From contig JAEWGA010000018.1 in assembly GCA_023388555.1 (NCBI GenBank), positions 1 through 14,110 of the forward strand: 14,110 nt of DNA, written 5' to 3'. The stretch comes from Bacteroidota bacterium. Its GTDB lineage: Bacteria > Bacteroidota > Bacteroidia > Bacteroidales > Porphyromonadaceae. The notes under the pieces are model-generated. The model did no database searches and was not told the origin of the DNA. It saw only the letters and a program-made list of their open reading frames with translations. Shown here piece by piece: positions 1 to 7,156 of this stretch (position 1 is its first letter; every line of letters begins with the position of its first letter). The translations under genes and the position numbers were made by a program.

Positions 1-57
1 GGATATATGTGTTGTCCGATGATTCGGAACATGGTTTAAAAATAAAACGACAACATC

Positions 58-561
58 ATGGTACAAAAAAAGAAAATGCAGGCGGGAAAAACCGCAAAGG
101 CCGAACCCCAAAAGGACAAGGCAAAAAGAACGAAACTGGCAGCTAAGCTGCAATCGAAAAAGGCAAAGGAAGAAACGCCCCCCGAACAGCCGGCAGTTGT
201 TCAGGAATTCCAACCAGAAGAAACAGAAGTTCCCATTATTACCAACCAGAAACAAGAAAAGAATTACACCCTCAAAGACCTTCTGGAGGCAATCATGATT
301 GATTGGGATGAGGATGACGACGAGGACGAAATCCTGGACTTCGAGGACATTTTCGATGACGATGAAGATCTTGAGGATGAGGATGACGACGAGGAGGACG
401 ATGATTTTACCATTTCTCCCGAACTGCAAGCGCAACTCGACAGGGCGGACGAAGTCTATGAAGCGGGCCGAATAAGAACGGACAGGTTGCTCGAAATGCT
501 CAAAAAGGAACGTGAAGAGACCGAAGCCTATGTAGATAAGTTGCTAAATGAGGAAGATTAG
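58..561 (+). CDS. Hypothetical charge-segregated acidic protein (167 aa)
   Basis: I do not recognise a family. Three blocks are visible. Residues 1-45 are very rich in Lys, Arg, Ala and Gln. Residues about 46-80 form a Pro/Glu/Gln linker with a short helix-like stretch. Residues about 83-117 are almost all Asp and Glu, with a few hydrophobics (Ile, Leu, Phe) at intervals. The C-terminal 50 residues are charged and probably helical or coiled coil. There is no signal peptide or membrane segment, so it is probably cytosolic and mostly disordered. ATG at 58 is taken as the start; no clear Shine-Dalgarno precedes it, which is normal in Bacteroidetes. A short open frame ending at TAA 37-39 could be the tail of a preceding gene, so this may be the distal gene of an operon. 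A role in binding basic proteins or mimicking DNA would be inference only. Confidence 0.6.
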   Translation: MVQKKKMQAGKTAKAEPQKDKAKRTKLAAKLQSKKAKEETPPEQPAVVQEFQPEETEVPIITNQKQEKNYTLKDLLEAIMIDWDEDDDEDEILDFEDIFDDDEDLEDEDDDEEDDDFTISPELQAQLDRADEVYEAGRIRTDRLLEMLKKEREETEAYVDKLLNEED

Positions 562-709
562 TTAATCTTGCAACCGCAACAGTCTCTTTAAGAGATGAAA
601 CTTTGGCAATGTGCCTTAATTTCACACCGTCACAGTAATGTGGCGGGCTACGGAGAGAAGATAATCAACCTTATACCGCTGAACTGACAATAAGGACATA
701 TTACATACA

Positions 710-752
710 GAAATTCCCCTATTGCGCTTTTGCAATGAGGGGATTTCGTTTT
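710..752 (+). terminator. Hairpin between the two left-hand orphan genes
   Basis: A stem of up to 16 pairs joins 710-725 to 732-747 (two G.T wobbles, one mismatch) around a 6-base loop, followed by GTTTT. It could end transcription of the acidic-protein gene. It also lies only 31 bp ahead of the next start codon, so it may instead be a leader structure of that gene. The T-tract is short. Confidence 0.5.
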
Positions 753-778
753 ACAAACCGATATAAAACCAACCGATT

Positions 779-1375
779 ATGGCAATAAGAATAGAATGTT
801 ACGAACTGATAACCCCATCACAAATTGGGGAACTGTATTTTCCAGAACTGTACGCGGATGAATGGTGCTGGAACGATGGGATGATATGCACTTCCTTGTC
901 GGCGATGAGCAACTGGGACATGGCCGCAATAGTGGAAGATTGCATGAAGATGGGATTAAAAAGGTACAAGGAGGACAACGGAGAAAGGACTATCGGCGAT
1001 TTTTATGTGGCCACCCAATTCGGGCTTGACGACACCCTGGACATGAAAAGCGACTGGATCAGGGTATATCAGAGCGTGGCATGGAATCCCGCCTGCCCTA
1101 TGGGTGTCGGATTGCCTGATAACTTTCCGTGTTGGCATGGCGGTTTTTATTATGAATCCGCAGAAGAATGGGAAACAGCCAAACTCGCCCTTTCCGCTTT
1201 CAACGAAGTGTTGGAAAAGAAATTTTCTAAATGCAAGAACCGAGCAACAGACTTGAGTACATTCGACCTGCCCCTATCCCCTGACGCACCCCCTTATGAT
1301 GGTTTCTTTGTCCGGCTGGGGATGAAATCATGGTGTCGTGAACGCTTCTTGGATTATGAGGATTATAAGAGATAG
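779..1375 (+). CDS. Hypothetical Trp/Cys-rich protein (198 aa)
   Basis: I do not recognise a family. The protein has no signal peptide and no membrane helix. It is unusually rich in aromatic residues and cysteine: Trp at 29, 31, 46, 93, 102, 119, 131 and 185, and Cys at 7, 30, 37, 55, 106, 118, 152 and 186. The cysteines are not in CxxC pairs, so a metal-binding site is not evident. The composition and size are those of a soluble globular protein; an immunity protein or small accessory factor of a mobile region is possible but unsupported. It follows the acidic-protein gene by 217 bp with a hairpin between them. Codons such as CTG, GAA and ATA are favoured, unlike the CTA/TTA-rich genes after position 9000, which hints at acquisition. 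No promoter motif could be assigned. Confidence 0.65.
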   Translation: MAIRIECYELITPSQIGELYFPELYADEWCWNDGMICTSLSAMSNWDMAAIVEDCMKMGLKRYKEDNGERTIGDFYVATQFGLDDTLDMKSDWIRVYQSVAWNPACPMGVGLPDNFPCWHGGFYYESAEEWETAKLALSAFNEVLEKKFSKCKNRATDLSTFDLPLSPDAPPYDGFFVRLGMKSWCRERFLDYEDYKR

Positions 1376-1561
1376 CCGGCATTCAGTCATTCACAAAATA
1401 TCAGGAAACGGGGAAGCCCCATATATGCCCCATTAGCCTGTCTCCAAAAACCGCTATATTCCTCTATTCTCTACACCAAGAATAGGGCAGTTTCGTCTTC
1501 TGTATAGAGATTTATCCCTCACCCTATACCCCATATAAGGCGGCAAGCTCCCAGCTTGAAT

Positions 1562-1702
1562 ATGGAGAAGAAAAACCAATGTCTTTTAATGAACAAAACA
1601 AATGCTTTTCCATACTGCCAAACAGCCAGTATATGTGGCAGTATCGTTTATCCGAAACGCAAAGTTGAGGAATGGATGCTAAATCGGAGTCGAAATTGTT
1701 AG
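1562..1702 (+). pseudogene. Possible remnant of a small HTH/excisionase-like protein
   Basis: A 46-codon open frame starts at ATG 1562. Its last 18 residues, around VYPKRKVEEWML, resemble the end of small MerR-like DNA-binding proteins (excisionase/HTH_17 type), where a basic segment leads into an acidic helix with a Trp. The recognition helix expected further upstream is not visible in any frame, so if related it is only a tail. The perfect inverted repeat at 1612-1644 lies inside it. The resemblance is short and may be chance. Confidence 0.17.
1612..1644. repeat. Nested inverted repeat, ATACTGCCA arms
   Basis: ATACTGCCA at 1612-1620 is the exact reverse complement of TGGCAGTAT at 1636-1644, with a 15-bp spacer. 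The spacer contains a further CAGTAT (1627-1632), so the left ATACTG can pair with either copy. There is no T-tract, so it is not a terminator. A protein-binding or recombination site is possible. Confidence 0.55.
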
Positions 1703-1716
1703 TGTTTTTGTTAGTG
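1697..1716. repeat. Direct repeat TGTTAGTG, period 12
   Basis: The 8-mer TGTTAGTG occurs at 1697-1704 and again at 1709-1716, separated by TTTT. It lies 12 bp before the tRNA terminator stem. Short direct repeats with about one helical turn spacing are typical of regulator or recombinase arm sites, but two copies alone do not prove this. Confidence 0.4.
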
Positions 1717-1727
1717 CAGAAAAGAAA

Positions 1728-1765
1728 AAGAGGTTACAGACTGAATCTGTAACCTCTTGATTTTT
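1728..1765. terminator. Bidirectional terminator downstream of tRNA(CAU)
   Basis: A perfect 12-bp stem joins 1728-1739 to 1747-1758 with a 7-base loop. On the + strand it is followed by GATTTTT. On the - strand it is followed by TTTTCTTTTC, placing a good terminator about 10 bp beyond the tRNA 3' end. It can also stop transcripts arriving from the orphan genes. Confidence 0.8.
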
Positions 1766-1769
1766 AAGG

Positions 1770-1843
1770 TGGTCCCACTTGGGCTTGAACCAAGGACTCC
1801 CTGATTATGAGTCAGGTGCTCTAACCAACTGAGCTATGGGACC
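1770..1843 (-). tRNA. tRNA with CAU anticodon (Met elongator or Ile2)
   Basis: The complement folds as a complete cloverleaf: a 7-bp acceptor stem (GGTCCCA with TGGGACC), D stem GCTC/GAGC, a 5-bp anticodon stem CCTGA/TCAGG enclosing CTCATAA, and a TTCAAGC T-loop on a 5-bp stem. The anticodon CAT lies at 1807-1809 on the complement. The discriminator is A; the final A of CCA is not encoded. The G1-C72 pair excludes initiator tRNA, which has an unpaired first position. Elongator Met and lysidine-modified Ile2 (reading AUA) both carry CAU and cannot be separated here with certainty; Met is the commoner annotation. A promoter and a terminator flank it, so it is a single-gene unit. Confidence 0.95.
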
Positions 1844-1872
1844 TGCTTAGCCATTTAGTGGCGTTTGCGATG

Positions 1873-1902
1873 CAAATATACGAAGAAAAACCGTAGTTGC
1901 AA
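1873..1902 (-). promoter_or_regulatory. Promoter of tRNA(CAU)
   Basis: On the complement, TTG (1902-1900), a 19-bp spacer and TATATTTG (1880-1873) match the Bacteroidetes primary sigma consensus (-33 TTG, -7 TAnnTTTG). The expected start is near 1867, about 24 bases before the mature tRNA 5' end. Confidence 0.75.
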
Positions 1903-2030
1903 GTTTTATGCCTTTCTTTTGTGCCGGAATAGTAATATTTATGCTTCCCTTGCCGTAGATGTAGGCTTCAAAAAGGTTGCTTAGGCTCTTTTTGTGGAAG
2001 GTTGGCGTTTGTTTTGTGCTAAAGAGAGCG

Positions 2031-2072
2031 AAAAAAAGCGAGAGTTGCCCTACATACAGAGCAACTCCCGCT
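2031..2072 (-). terminator. Terminator of nifJ
   Basis: A 12-bp stem (one wobble) joins 2061-2072 to 2037-2048 with a 12-base loop. On the complement it is followed by seven T (2037-2031). It sits 35 bp beyond the nifJ stop codon. Confidence 0.85.
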
Positions 2073-2106
2073 TTGGTTATAAGGGGATATTATACGTAGC
2101 GTTAGT

Positions 2107-5100
2107 TTAAATTTCGCGTTGCGTAGAAGCGGGGTTTTCGGCTACGTTTTGTTCCACTTCGCCACCCATGGTTTGCCAAGTTTGGTCGGCAAGGCGACGA
2201 TAAGAGGCGTAACGCCAGCGTGCGTTCTTTTCGGCGGCATCGAATAGCTGTTCGGCCTCTTCGGGGAACTGTTTTACGAGGGCGTTGTAACGGACCTCAC
2301 CCAAAAGGAAGTCCTTAAAGAGTGCCCAGTTAGGCTCTTTGGAGTCCATTTGGAATGGGTTTTTACCTTGTGTTTCCAGGTCGGGGTTATAGCGCCACAG
2401 GTGCCAGTAACCACATTCCACGGCATGTTTAGCTTCGGCTTGTGTTTTGCCCATACCGGCTTTAAGTCCGTGGGAGATACAAGGGGAGTAGGCAATAATT
2501 AGCGAAGGCCCGTTATAGGCTTCGGCCTCTTTAATAGCTTTAAGCGTTTGAGCTTGGTTGGCACCCATTGCTATTTGTGCTACGTATACATAGCCGTAGG
2601 TTGTTGCAATAAGTCCTAAGTCCTTTTTACGGATGCGTTTACCGGCAGCTGCGAACTTAGCGATAGCACCTACGGGGGTGGACTTAGAGCTTTGTCCGCC
2701 AGTGTTAGAGTACACCTCGGTATCCAGCACTAAGATGTTTACGTTTTGGCCGCTGGCAATAACGTGGTCCAAGCCCCCGAATCCTATATCGTAAGCCCAA
2801 CCGTCGCCACCAATAATCCATTGCGAACGTTTCACAATGTATTCCTTCAGGGAGTTAATCACCTTAAGGTTTTCGTTGGTGGTATTTTCCAGGATAGGCA
2901 ATAGGGCGTCGTAAACTGCTTGGGTGGTTTTGTTGTCCTCCTTGTTATCGAGCCAAGTACGTAGTTGTTCGGCAATATTGGCGTCTGGGTTGTTACTTTG
3001 CAGGTATGCCTCGGCGTGTTCGGCAATACGGTTACGTAGTTTTTCGGCACCGAATACCATACCTAAGCCAAACTCGGCATTGTCCTCGAATAGGGAGTTA
3101 GCCCAAGCGGGGCCGTATCCTTTTTCGTTAGTGGTATAGGGGGTGGAAGGAGCCGAGGCGGAGTAGATAGAGGAGCAACCTGTTGCGTTGGCAACCATTT
3201 GGTGGTCACCGAAGAGTTGGGTTATTAGCTTAACGTAAGGAGTTTCGCCACAGCCAGCACAAGCACCTGAGAACTCGAATAACGGTTGTGCGAACTGGGA
3301 GTTCTTAACATTGGACTGAGTGTCCACCAGGTGAGCTTTATTGGTAACCTGCTTAACAGAGAAGTCCCAGTGAGGTATTTCGGCTTGTTGCGACTCTATA
3401 GGCTTCATTTCCAGAGCCTTTCCTTGCTTGTTGCCAGGGCATACATCCACACAGTTGCCGCAACCCAAGCAGTCCAGGGTATTCACCTGCATACGGAACT
3501 CGAGGCCGGCAAAGGGGCGTCCAATAGCTTTGATGGTAGTGTAGTCCTCGTCCTTGTTAGCCAGTTCGGCTTCGTCCAGCAAGAAGGGGCGTATGGTGGC
3601 GTGCGGACAAACGTAGGCACATTGGTTACATTGTATACAGTTGGCTGGTATCCACTCTGGCACAAAAGCGGCTACCCCACGTTTTTCGGAGGCTGAGGTA
3701 CCGTTTGCCCACGTACCATCTTCAATACCGGTAAATGCCGAAACGGGCAGGCTATCCCCTTCCTGAGCGTTAATAACACGCACTAAGTTGCTTACGAATG
3801 GGGTGTCGTCCGTATACACTTCGGGTACTTCTGGTTCTAATGTTGCCCATTCGGGTTTTACGGGTACTTCAATAACATCGGCACCACGGTCCACCGCTGC
3901 ATAGTTTTTGCGTACAATATCTTCGCCCTTCTTGCCATAGCTTTTCACAATGAACTTCTTCATTTGCTCTACAGCTTGTTCGTAGGGAATGATGTTGGCT
4001 ATTTTGAAGAAGGCGGACTGTAGTATGGTGTTTGTACGGTTACCGAGGCCTATTTCTTGGGCAATCTCGGTAGCGTTAATCATGTAAAACTTAATGTTGT
4101 TCTTGGCCAAATAGGCTTTTATGCGGTTGGGGATGTGTTGTTCAACCTCATCCAGCCCCCAGATAGAGTTCAGGAGGAAAGTGCCGTTGCGGCGTAGCCC
4201 CTTGGTGATGTCGTACAAACGCAGGTATGCCGGTACGTGGCAAGCCAAGAAGTTGGGTTGGTTTACCAAGTAGGTAGAGCGTATGGGGGTGTCGCCAAAA
4301 CGGAGGTGGGAGCAAGTGAAACCACCAGACTTTTTGGAGTCGTAGGCGAAGTAAGCCTGACAATATTTGTTGGTATTGTCGCCAATAATTTTCACGGAGT
4401 TTTTGTTAGCCCCAACGGTACCATCGGCACCTAAGCCGTAGAATTTAGCTTCGAAAAGTCCGGTCTCGAATTCTATGTTATTATCTACATTCAACGAGGT
4501 GAAGGTGACATCGTCCACAATACCCAGTGTGAAGTGGTTTTTGGGCATATTCATGGCCAAGTTGTCGTATACCGCTATTATTTGGGCTGGAGTGGTATCC
4601 TTGGAAGATAGCCCGTAGCGACCGCCGTAAATTTCGGGAGCGTTTTCTTTTCCGTAGTAGGCAGTTCGTACATCTTGGTACAAAGGTTCGCCGGTAGCTC
4701 CTGGCTCTTTGGTGCGGTCCAGCACGGCAATGCGTTTAACGGAGCTTGGCACGGCATCCAAGAAGTGTTTAACAGAGAAGGGGCGGTATAGGTGTACGCT
4801 TAACAACCCTACTTTGCGGCCTTGTTGGCTTAGGTGGTCTATTGTTTCGCGAATAGTTTCGGTAACGGACCCCATAGCAATAATCAGGTGTTCGGCATCC
4901 TGTGCACCGTAGTAGTCGAACAGGTGGTATTGTCGGCCGGTGATTTTAGCTATTTGGTCCATGTAGTGTTGTACTACCTCGGGCACTGCATCGTAGAAGG
5001 GGTTGGAGGCTTCGCGTGCTTGGAAGTAGATGTCGGGGTTTTGTGCTGTCCCCCGGGTAACAGGTTTATGGGGGTTAAGCGCTCTGTCCCGGAACTCTTG

Positions 5101-5706
5101 CAGTGCCTCTTGGTCGATAAGCGGTGCTAAGTCGTTGTTTTCCAGCATTTCAATCTTCTGGATTTCGTGCGATGTACGGAACCCATCGAAGAAGTGTATA
5201 AACGGGATACGTGTTTTAATGGTTGAAAGGTGAGCAACCCCCGCCAGGTCCATAACCTCTTGCACACTGCCAGTACACAGTTGTGCAAAACCTGTTTGGC
5301 GAGCAGCCATTACGTCTTGGTGGTCCCCAAAAATAGAGAGGGCTTGGGCTGCAATAGCACGAGCCGAAACGTGGAATACGCAAGGAAGAAGTTCCCCTGC
5401 AATTTTGTACATATTGGGGATCATTAGCAGTAGCCCTTGTGAGGCTGTAAAGGTAGAGGTTAGTGCCCCAGCTTGCAGCGAGCCGTGTACAGCGGCAGCA
5501 GCTCCGGCCTCGCTCTGCATTTCTTGCACATGCACAACATCGCCAAAGATGTTTTTACGACCATAGGCAGACCATTCGTCTACATACTCCGCCATGGTGG
5601 AGGAGGGGGTGATGGGGTAAATAGCAGCCACTTCGCTAAACATGTAAGCGATGTGGGCGGCAGCTTGGTTACCATCACAGGTCAAGAATTTCTTTTCCTT
5701 GCTCAT
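2107..5706 (-). CDS. nifJ: Pyruvate:ferredoxin (flavodoxin) oxidoreductase, single chain
   Basis: This enzyme oxidatively decarboxylates pyruvate with CoA to acetyl-CoA and CO2, passing electrons to ferredoxin or flavodoxin in the cytosol; it is central to anaerobic fermentation. At 1199 residues it has the usual full length, so all domains are fused. The N-terminal pyruvate-binding domain carries YPITPSSTMAE (30-40). The gamma-type domain carries GLGADGTVGANKNS (about 422-436). Two ferredoxin-like 4Fe-4S motifs are intact: CxxCxxCxxxCP near 688-699 and again near 745-757. The C-terminal TPP domain has CAGCGETPY near 814, a later Cys in ATGCSS, GDGWAYDIGFGGLDH near 964 and the NTGGQSS segment near 1000. 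These give the Cys ligands of the proximal cluster and the TPP/Mg site. ATG at 5706 is directly followed by the expected N-terminus. It lies 35 bp downstream of the ATPase gene on the same strand, with no separate consensus promoter visible, so read-through from that gene is possible. Confidence 0.98.
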   Translation of the reverse strand: MSKEKKFLTCDGNQAAAHIAYMFSEVAAIYPITPSSTMAEYVDEWSAYGRKNIFGDVVHVQEMQSEAGAAAAVHGSLQAGALTSTFTASQGLLLMIPNMYKIAGELLPCVFHVSARAIAAQALSIFGDHQDVMAARQTGFAQLCTGSVQEVMDLAGVAHLSTIKTRIPFIHFFDGFRTSHEIQKIEMLENNDLAPLIDQEALQEFRDRALNPHKPVTRGTAQNPDIYFQAREASNPFYDAVPEVVQHYMDQIAKITGRQYHLFDYYGAQDAEHLIIAMGSVTETIRETIDHLSQQGRKVGLLSVHLYRPFSVKHFLDAVPSSVKRIAVLDRTKEPGATGEPLYQDVRTAYYGKENAPEIYGGRYGLSSKDTTPAQIIAVYDNLAMNMPKNHFTLGIVDDVTFTSLNVDNNIEFETGLFEAKFYGLGADGTVGANKNSVKIIGDNTNKYCQAYFAYDSKKSGGFTCSHLRFGDTPIRSTYLVNQPNFLACHVPAYLRLYDITKGLRRNGTFLLNSIWGLDEVEQHIPNRIKAYLAKNNIKFYMINATEIAQEIGLGNRTNTILQSAFFKIANIIPYEQAVEQMKKFIVKSYGKKGEDIVRKNYAAVDRGADVIEVPVKPEWATLEPEVPEVYTDDTPFVSNLVRVINAQEGDSLPVSAFTGIEDGTWANGTSASEKRGVAAFVPEWIPANCIQCNQCAYVCPHATIRPFLLDEAELANKDEDYTTIKAIGRPFAGLEFRMQVNTLDCLGCGNCVDVCPGNKQGKALEMKPIESQQAEIPHWDFSVKQVTNKAHLVDTQSNVKNSQFAQPLFEFSGACAGCGETPYVKLITQLFGDHQMVANATGCSSIYSASAPSTPYTTNEKGYGPAWANSLFEDNAEFGLGMVFGAEKLRNRIAEHAEAYLQSNNPDANIAEQLRTWLDNKEDNKTTQAVYDALLPILENTTNENLKVINSLKEYIVKRSQWIIGGDGWAYDIGFGGLDHVIASGQNVNILVLDTEVYSNTGGQSSKSTPVGAIAKFAAAGKRIRKKDLGLIATTYGYVYVAQIAMGANQAQTLKAIKEAEAYNGPSLIIAYSPCISHGLKAGMGKTQAEAKHAVECGYWHLWRYNPDLETQGKNPFQMDSKEPNWALFKDFLLGEVRYNALVKQFPEEAEQLFDAAEKNARWRYASYRRLADQTWQTMGGEVEQNVAENPASTQREI

Positions 5707-5741
5707 AGATTGATATTTATACTATAGATTAATGATGTATG

Positions 5742-6914
5742 TCAATATAAAAAACCAAATAGCCAAAGCGGGATTTTATCGGCTTTCCCTATTAAGGCGT
5801 CCGGTACGGCATAGTAAAGGTTGGGTTTGGCTACTCGGGTGGCGTTGTTCATCACCTTTAGGTGGTACTGGGAGTCCACCAAATAGTCGGCAAACTTACA
5901 CGTAGCGGACTCCAGTTTGTGCGATGCTAACAACTGATTTATTAAAAACACCCTGTTTAACTCTTGGTTGGAGTACCTTACAGGGTAGAAGGCTTGTGCA
6001 ATGTTTGTGTTGTTAAGGTATATCTCGTAGGGCTTTTTGGGGTATTCCTCGTTCGGTTTGTATACCATGGAGAGCATGCGTGCGTCGCTAAGGTATTTAA
6101 GGTAATTCATTACCGTTGCCCTTGAGACTCCTATTTGTTTGCTAAGTAACGATACGTTAACGCTGCCCATCTCGGAGGCAATAGCATATAATAAACGGCG
6201 TAGGCGTGGCAGGTAGGAGGGGTCTATTTGGTGAATGTAAATGACATCTACTTCCAGCGTCATGTTCATGGCCTTCACCAATTGCTCCACAAAAAGAGCT
6301 TCTTCTTGCTCCGAGGGGTAATACCCGGTACGCAGGTAATGCTGAAAGTCCTCGGCCACAGGGTATTTCCTACTTATGTCGGCAGCTATTTCCACGTGCT
6401 GTGCAAACAAGGTGGGGAGGCTTACCGAGGGGTATTGCTCGTTATGTTTGTGGCAAAAGTATTCCCGGAACGAAAAGCCCCTAAGGTCGTACATACGCAC
6501 CACCTCTTTCAGCTCGGGGGTGGCTATTTTCATTACGGACGTCCCTGTAAATACTATCCGTAAGTTGGGGTAGTTATGGTAACATTGTAGTAGCTGCTCC
6601 TCCCACCCTTCGTGCTTAAATACTTGGTCTACAAGTAAGAGTTTACCGCCCCTTTCCACAAACTTTTGAACGAAGTTGGAAAGCGGTATCTCGGAAAAAC
6701 AGAAGTGGTTAAGGTTTATGTACAGGCACTCGGGGCCCATGGCAGGATAGCGGTCGGCAGCATACTCCAGCAACATGGACGTTTTCCCAATACCGCGTGT
6801 CCCCCTTATGCAGGAGAGGCGGACAGAGTCGTCTATCTCGTCCAACAAGGACCTTCTGAAATGCGGTGGCCTATGTTTTATGAGGTCGTAAAAATTGCTG
6901 TAAAATACGTCCAT
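5742..6914 (-). CDS. AAA_14/DUF4143-type ATPase with Walker B E-to-Q change
   Basis: This is a member of the Bacteroidetes ATPases of the COG1373 type (AAA_14 domain plus C-terminal DUF4143); the cellular role of the family is not established. From the ATG at 6914 it has 390 residues. Walker A is GTRGIGKT at 38-45. Walker B is LLLVDQV at 92-98, so the residue after the Asp, normally Glu in VDEV, is Gln97. VFTGTS (121-126) is the sensor-1 strand, and FSFREYF follows. A winged-helix-like segment (QIGVSRATVMNYL) precedes DUF4143-like motifs, and the end IPLWLFGFLY is typical of the family. An extension to a GTG at 6930-6932 is open, but the ATG gives the usual family N-terminus and I prefer it. 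A promoter lies at 6989-7018, and nifJ follows 35 bp downstream. The Gln for Glu may leave ATP binding without hydrolysis; this is inferred from what the same change does in other P-loop ATPases. Confidence 0.9.
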   Translation of the reverse strand: MDVFYSNFYDLIKHRPPHFRRSLLDEIDDSVRLSCIRGTRGIGKTSMLLEYAADRYPAMGPECLYINLNHFCFSEIPLSNFVQKFVERGGKLLLVDQVFKHEGWEEQLLQCYHNYPNLRIVFTGTSVMKIATPELKEVVRMYDLRGFSFREYFCHKHNEQYPSVSLPTLFAQHVEIAADISRKYPVAEDFQHYLRTGYYPSEQEEALFVEQLVKAMNMTLEVDVIYIHQIDPSYLPRLRRLLYAIASEMGSVNVSLLSKQIGVSRATVMNYLKYLSDARMLSMVYKPNEEYPKKPYEIYLNNTNIAQAFYPVRYSNQELNRVFLINQLLASHKLESATCKFADYLVDSQYHLKVMNNATRVAKPNLYYAVPDALIGKADKIPLWLFGFLY

Positions 6915-6988
6915 GTAAGTTTTGCATACCACCCAAACTACCTACAATAAACTACATAGTGTTGGGTAGTAAGGGGCTAATTCTTCCC

Positions 6989-7018
6989 CAAATATAGGTA
7001 TTAATTCCCATATTGCAA
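6989..7018 (-). promoter_or_regulatory. Promoter of the ATPase gene (and perhaps nifJ)
   Basis: On the complement, TTG (7018-7016), a 19-bp spacer and TATATTTG (6996-6989) repeat the exact architecture seen at the tRNA(CAU) gene. The predicted start near 6983 gives a leader of about 68 bases before the ATG at 6914, and favours that ATG over the GTG. Confidence 0.6.
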
Positions 7019-7091
7019 TGTGTACTTAGCAATTCGCCCCTACTCTATACCTATATCCGCAGGGATTTCCGTTCCAAAGCGGAGGGCAGAG

Positions 7092-7136
7092 AAGAAAAAA
7101 AGCCACCTAAGAGGGAGGCTCTTGGGTGGCTTTTTA
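7092..7136 (-). terminator. Terminator of the DUF3078-type gene (bidirectional)
   Basis: A 13-bp stem (one wobble) joins 7101-7113 to 7119-7131 around GGAGG. On the complement the stem is followed by seven T, then CTTC; on the + strand by TTTTT. It lies 26 bp beyond the stop codon at 7157 and separates that gene from the ATPase promoter. Confidence 0.88.
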
Positions 7137-7156
7137 TGTTAAGAGGGGGGGAGTAT

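Larger units (their letters stand above)
1376..1769. other. Non-coding stretch rich in repeats, between the orphan genes and the tRNA
   Basis: No convincing gene is seen in these 394 bases. The stretch holds a weak 9-bp hairpin at 1462-1487 (loop 8), a possible terminator of the preceding gene. It also holds a perfect 9-bp inverted repeat at 1612-1620/1636-1644 that overlaps a second 6-bp alternative pairing, an 8-bp direct repeat (TGTTAGTG at 1697-1704 and 1709-1716, period 12), and the terminator at 1728-1758. The mixture of repeats beside a tRNA 3' end is typical of recombination sites, but no att core was identified. Confidence 0.5.

Noticed and set aside
595..687. Small + strand open frame of 30 codons between the two orphan genes
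   Set aside because: It is short, has no recognisable motif, no clear promoter and no conservation evidence. It cannot be told from chance.
3286..3696. 136-codon + strand open frame opposite nifJ
   Set aside because: It is antisense to the ferredoxin-like domain of nifJ, has no recognisable motif, and is explained as a shadow of a long coding region.
5716..5745. E. coli-like promoter TTGACA, 18 bp, TATAAA upstream of nifJ on the complement
   Set aside because: The expected start would fall about 3 bases before the nifJ ATG, and this is not the Bacteroidetes consensus. The stretch is A+T-rich, so chance is likely.
6915..6932. GTG start adding six residues to the ATPase
   Set aside because: The ATG at 6914 gives the normal family N-terminus; the extra residues have no family counterpart.
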